From: Parafrankia irregularis
GTDB lineage: Bacteria > Actinomycetota > Actinomycetes > Frankiales > Frankiaceae
NCBI RefSeq assembly: GCF_001536285.1
Contig: NZ_FAOZ01000039.1
Location: 1 to 64,000 of the forward strand
Length of the DNA: 64,000 nt
Reading direction: 5' to 3'
Within the stretch, counting starts at the first letter, position 1; every line of letters starts with the position of its first letter. The notes under the pieces were generated by a model. The model was given only the letters and a program-made list of their open reading frames with translations, searched no databases and was not told where the DNA came from. Shown here piece by piece: positions 63,499 through 64,000 of the stretch. Position numbers and translations under genes: made by a program.

Positions 63499-64000
63499 GC
63501 AAGCTCCCCGCTTCGTCGCACCGCCGCCCGCCGGCGGCATTCCCGGACGCCCGCGCCCGGCCTCACCCATACCCAACGGGGAACGGGTGGAACGGGTTGC
63601 CCGGGGTGACCATATGGACCCCTCACGACATCGTCCACCACACGGCATCGTCCACCACACGGCGCCGACGTCGGAGTGTCATTCTCCGGCCGCCTCGCGG
63701 AGCTGGGAGGCCGGGTCCGTCCGAACAGCGGGCGGGGACCACGCCCGGCGGTAGAGGAGTCACGCACGGAACACACCGGACGATCAGTGGCCCGGCCGAG
63801 AAGTCAGGAAAAGCACGCGACCATGGCCAGTCGGGCCCTGGCATGCGAGCATGCAATTGTCGGTGTCGGTTCTCCCGCAGCCAGAGGGCGCGCCGGGCCA
63901 CCCCTGACCACCCCCGCGCTGGGGCCGACCGGCGGCATGTCGGGCTCAGCGGCCACGGTTCGGTCGGCCGGCCCTCACGCGACTCCGGGTGCGCTGCCCG
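63499..64000. other. 502-base right-edge region without a supported gene
   Basis: No convincing coding sequence is seen. A 17-bp unit, CATCGTCCACCACACGG, is repeated directly at 63629-63645 and 63646-63662. The region should hold the promoter of the acyltransferase gene. A gene beginning beyond the right edge cannot be excluded. Confidence 0.5.

Noticed and set aside
63499-63901. Short open frames at the right edge
   Set aside because: They overlap each other on both strands, have no family resemblance and contain the 17-bp tandem repeat.

Overview
The window is high-GC actinobacterial DNA. Frankia or a close relative is the best guess. The reasons are the strong GC bias at third codon positions, frequent GTG and TTG starts, a homodimeric actinobacterial AceE, the DUF3052/AhpE/AceE neighbourhood, DUF5999, DUF5667, and a gene run that matches the order of the Mycobacterium tuberculosis Rv2175c-Rv2182c block. 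This is inference from gene content; no rRNA is present.

Region 1 (1 to about 16.4 kb) is an integrated conjugative-type element. It ends at the 3' end of a tRNA-Val(UAC) gene, with a tyrosine integrase next to the tRNA. Its other end lies left of the window. It carries an FtsK/TraB-like DNA translocase with a train of tiny membrane proteins, a DUF2637 (SpdB-like) protein, an excisionase-like protein, and a zinc-ribbon protein gene dotted with CACGTG-centred palindromes. It also holds a decayed C5 DNA methyltransferase. Its cargo is a Shedu-like nuclease (DUF4263) of unusual base composition and, convergent with it, a 1159-residue STAND NTPase fused to an aminoglycoside-phosphotransferase-like kinase. 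That fusion is the best candidate here for an uncharacterised defence or regulatory system.

Region 2 (16.5-36.2 kb) is core chromosome. It holds a zinc-ribbon protein, an AhpE-type peroxiredoxin, DUF4234, DUF3052, a YjbQ-family protein, aceE, a PAP2/diacylglycerol-kinase fusion, DUF5999, and a GT2 glycosyltransferase followed by a GT-C-like membrane glycosyltransferase. After these come a CoA-binding protein, a HAD phosphatase, a lone RelE/ParE-like toxin, a sulfotransferase and a TerD protein.

Region 3 (36.5-44.3 kb) is a tightly overlapping three-gene operon. A kleisin-like protein, a small winged-helix-like subunit and a 1713-residue SMC/MukB-like ATPase resemble MksBEF or Wadjet JetABC, but no JetD-type nuclease is nearby.

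Region 4 (44.3-53 kb) runs on the minus strand. It contains a membrane-anchored Ig-like protein, two half-size lycopene cyclase subunits, and thiamine genes (thiG, thiH, thiS, thiE). The thiamine genes are interrupted by an FAD oxidoreductase, a Gfo/Idh/MocA oxidoreductase and an Rv2175c-like DNA-binding protein. A clear TPP riboswitch precedes thiG.

Region 5 (53.3-64 kb) holds a PASTA Ser/Thr kinase (PknL-like), a DUF5667 protein, class II DAHP synthase, a phosphofructokinase with PPi-type residues, a 3'-exoribonuclease, a degenerate glycosidase-like exported protein and a PlsC-type acyltransferase.

Several perfect or near-perfect hairpins without U-tracts sit just after genes and probably act as terminators.
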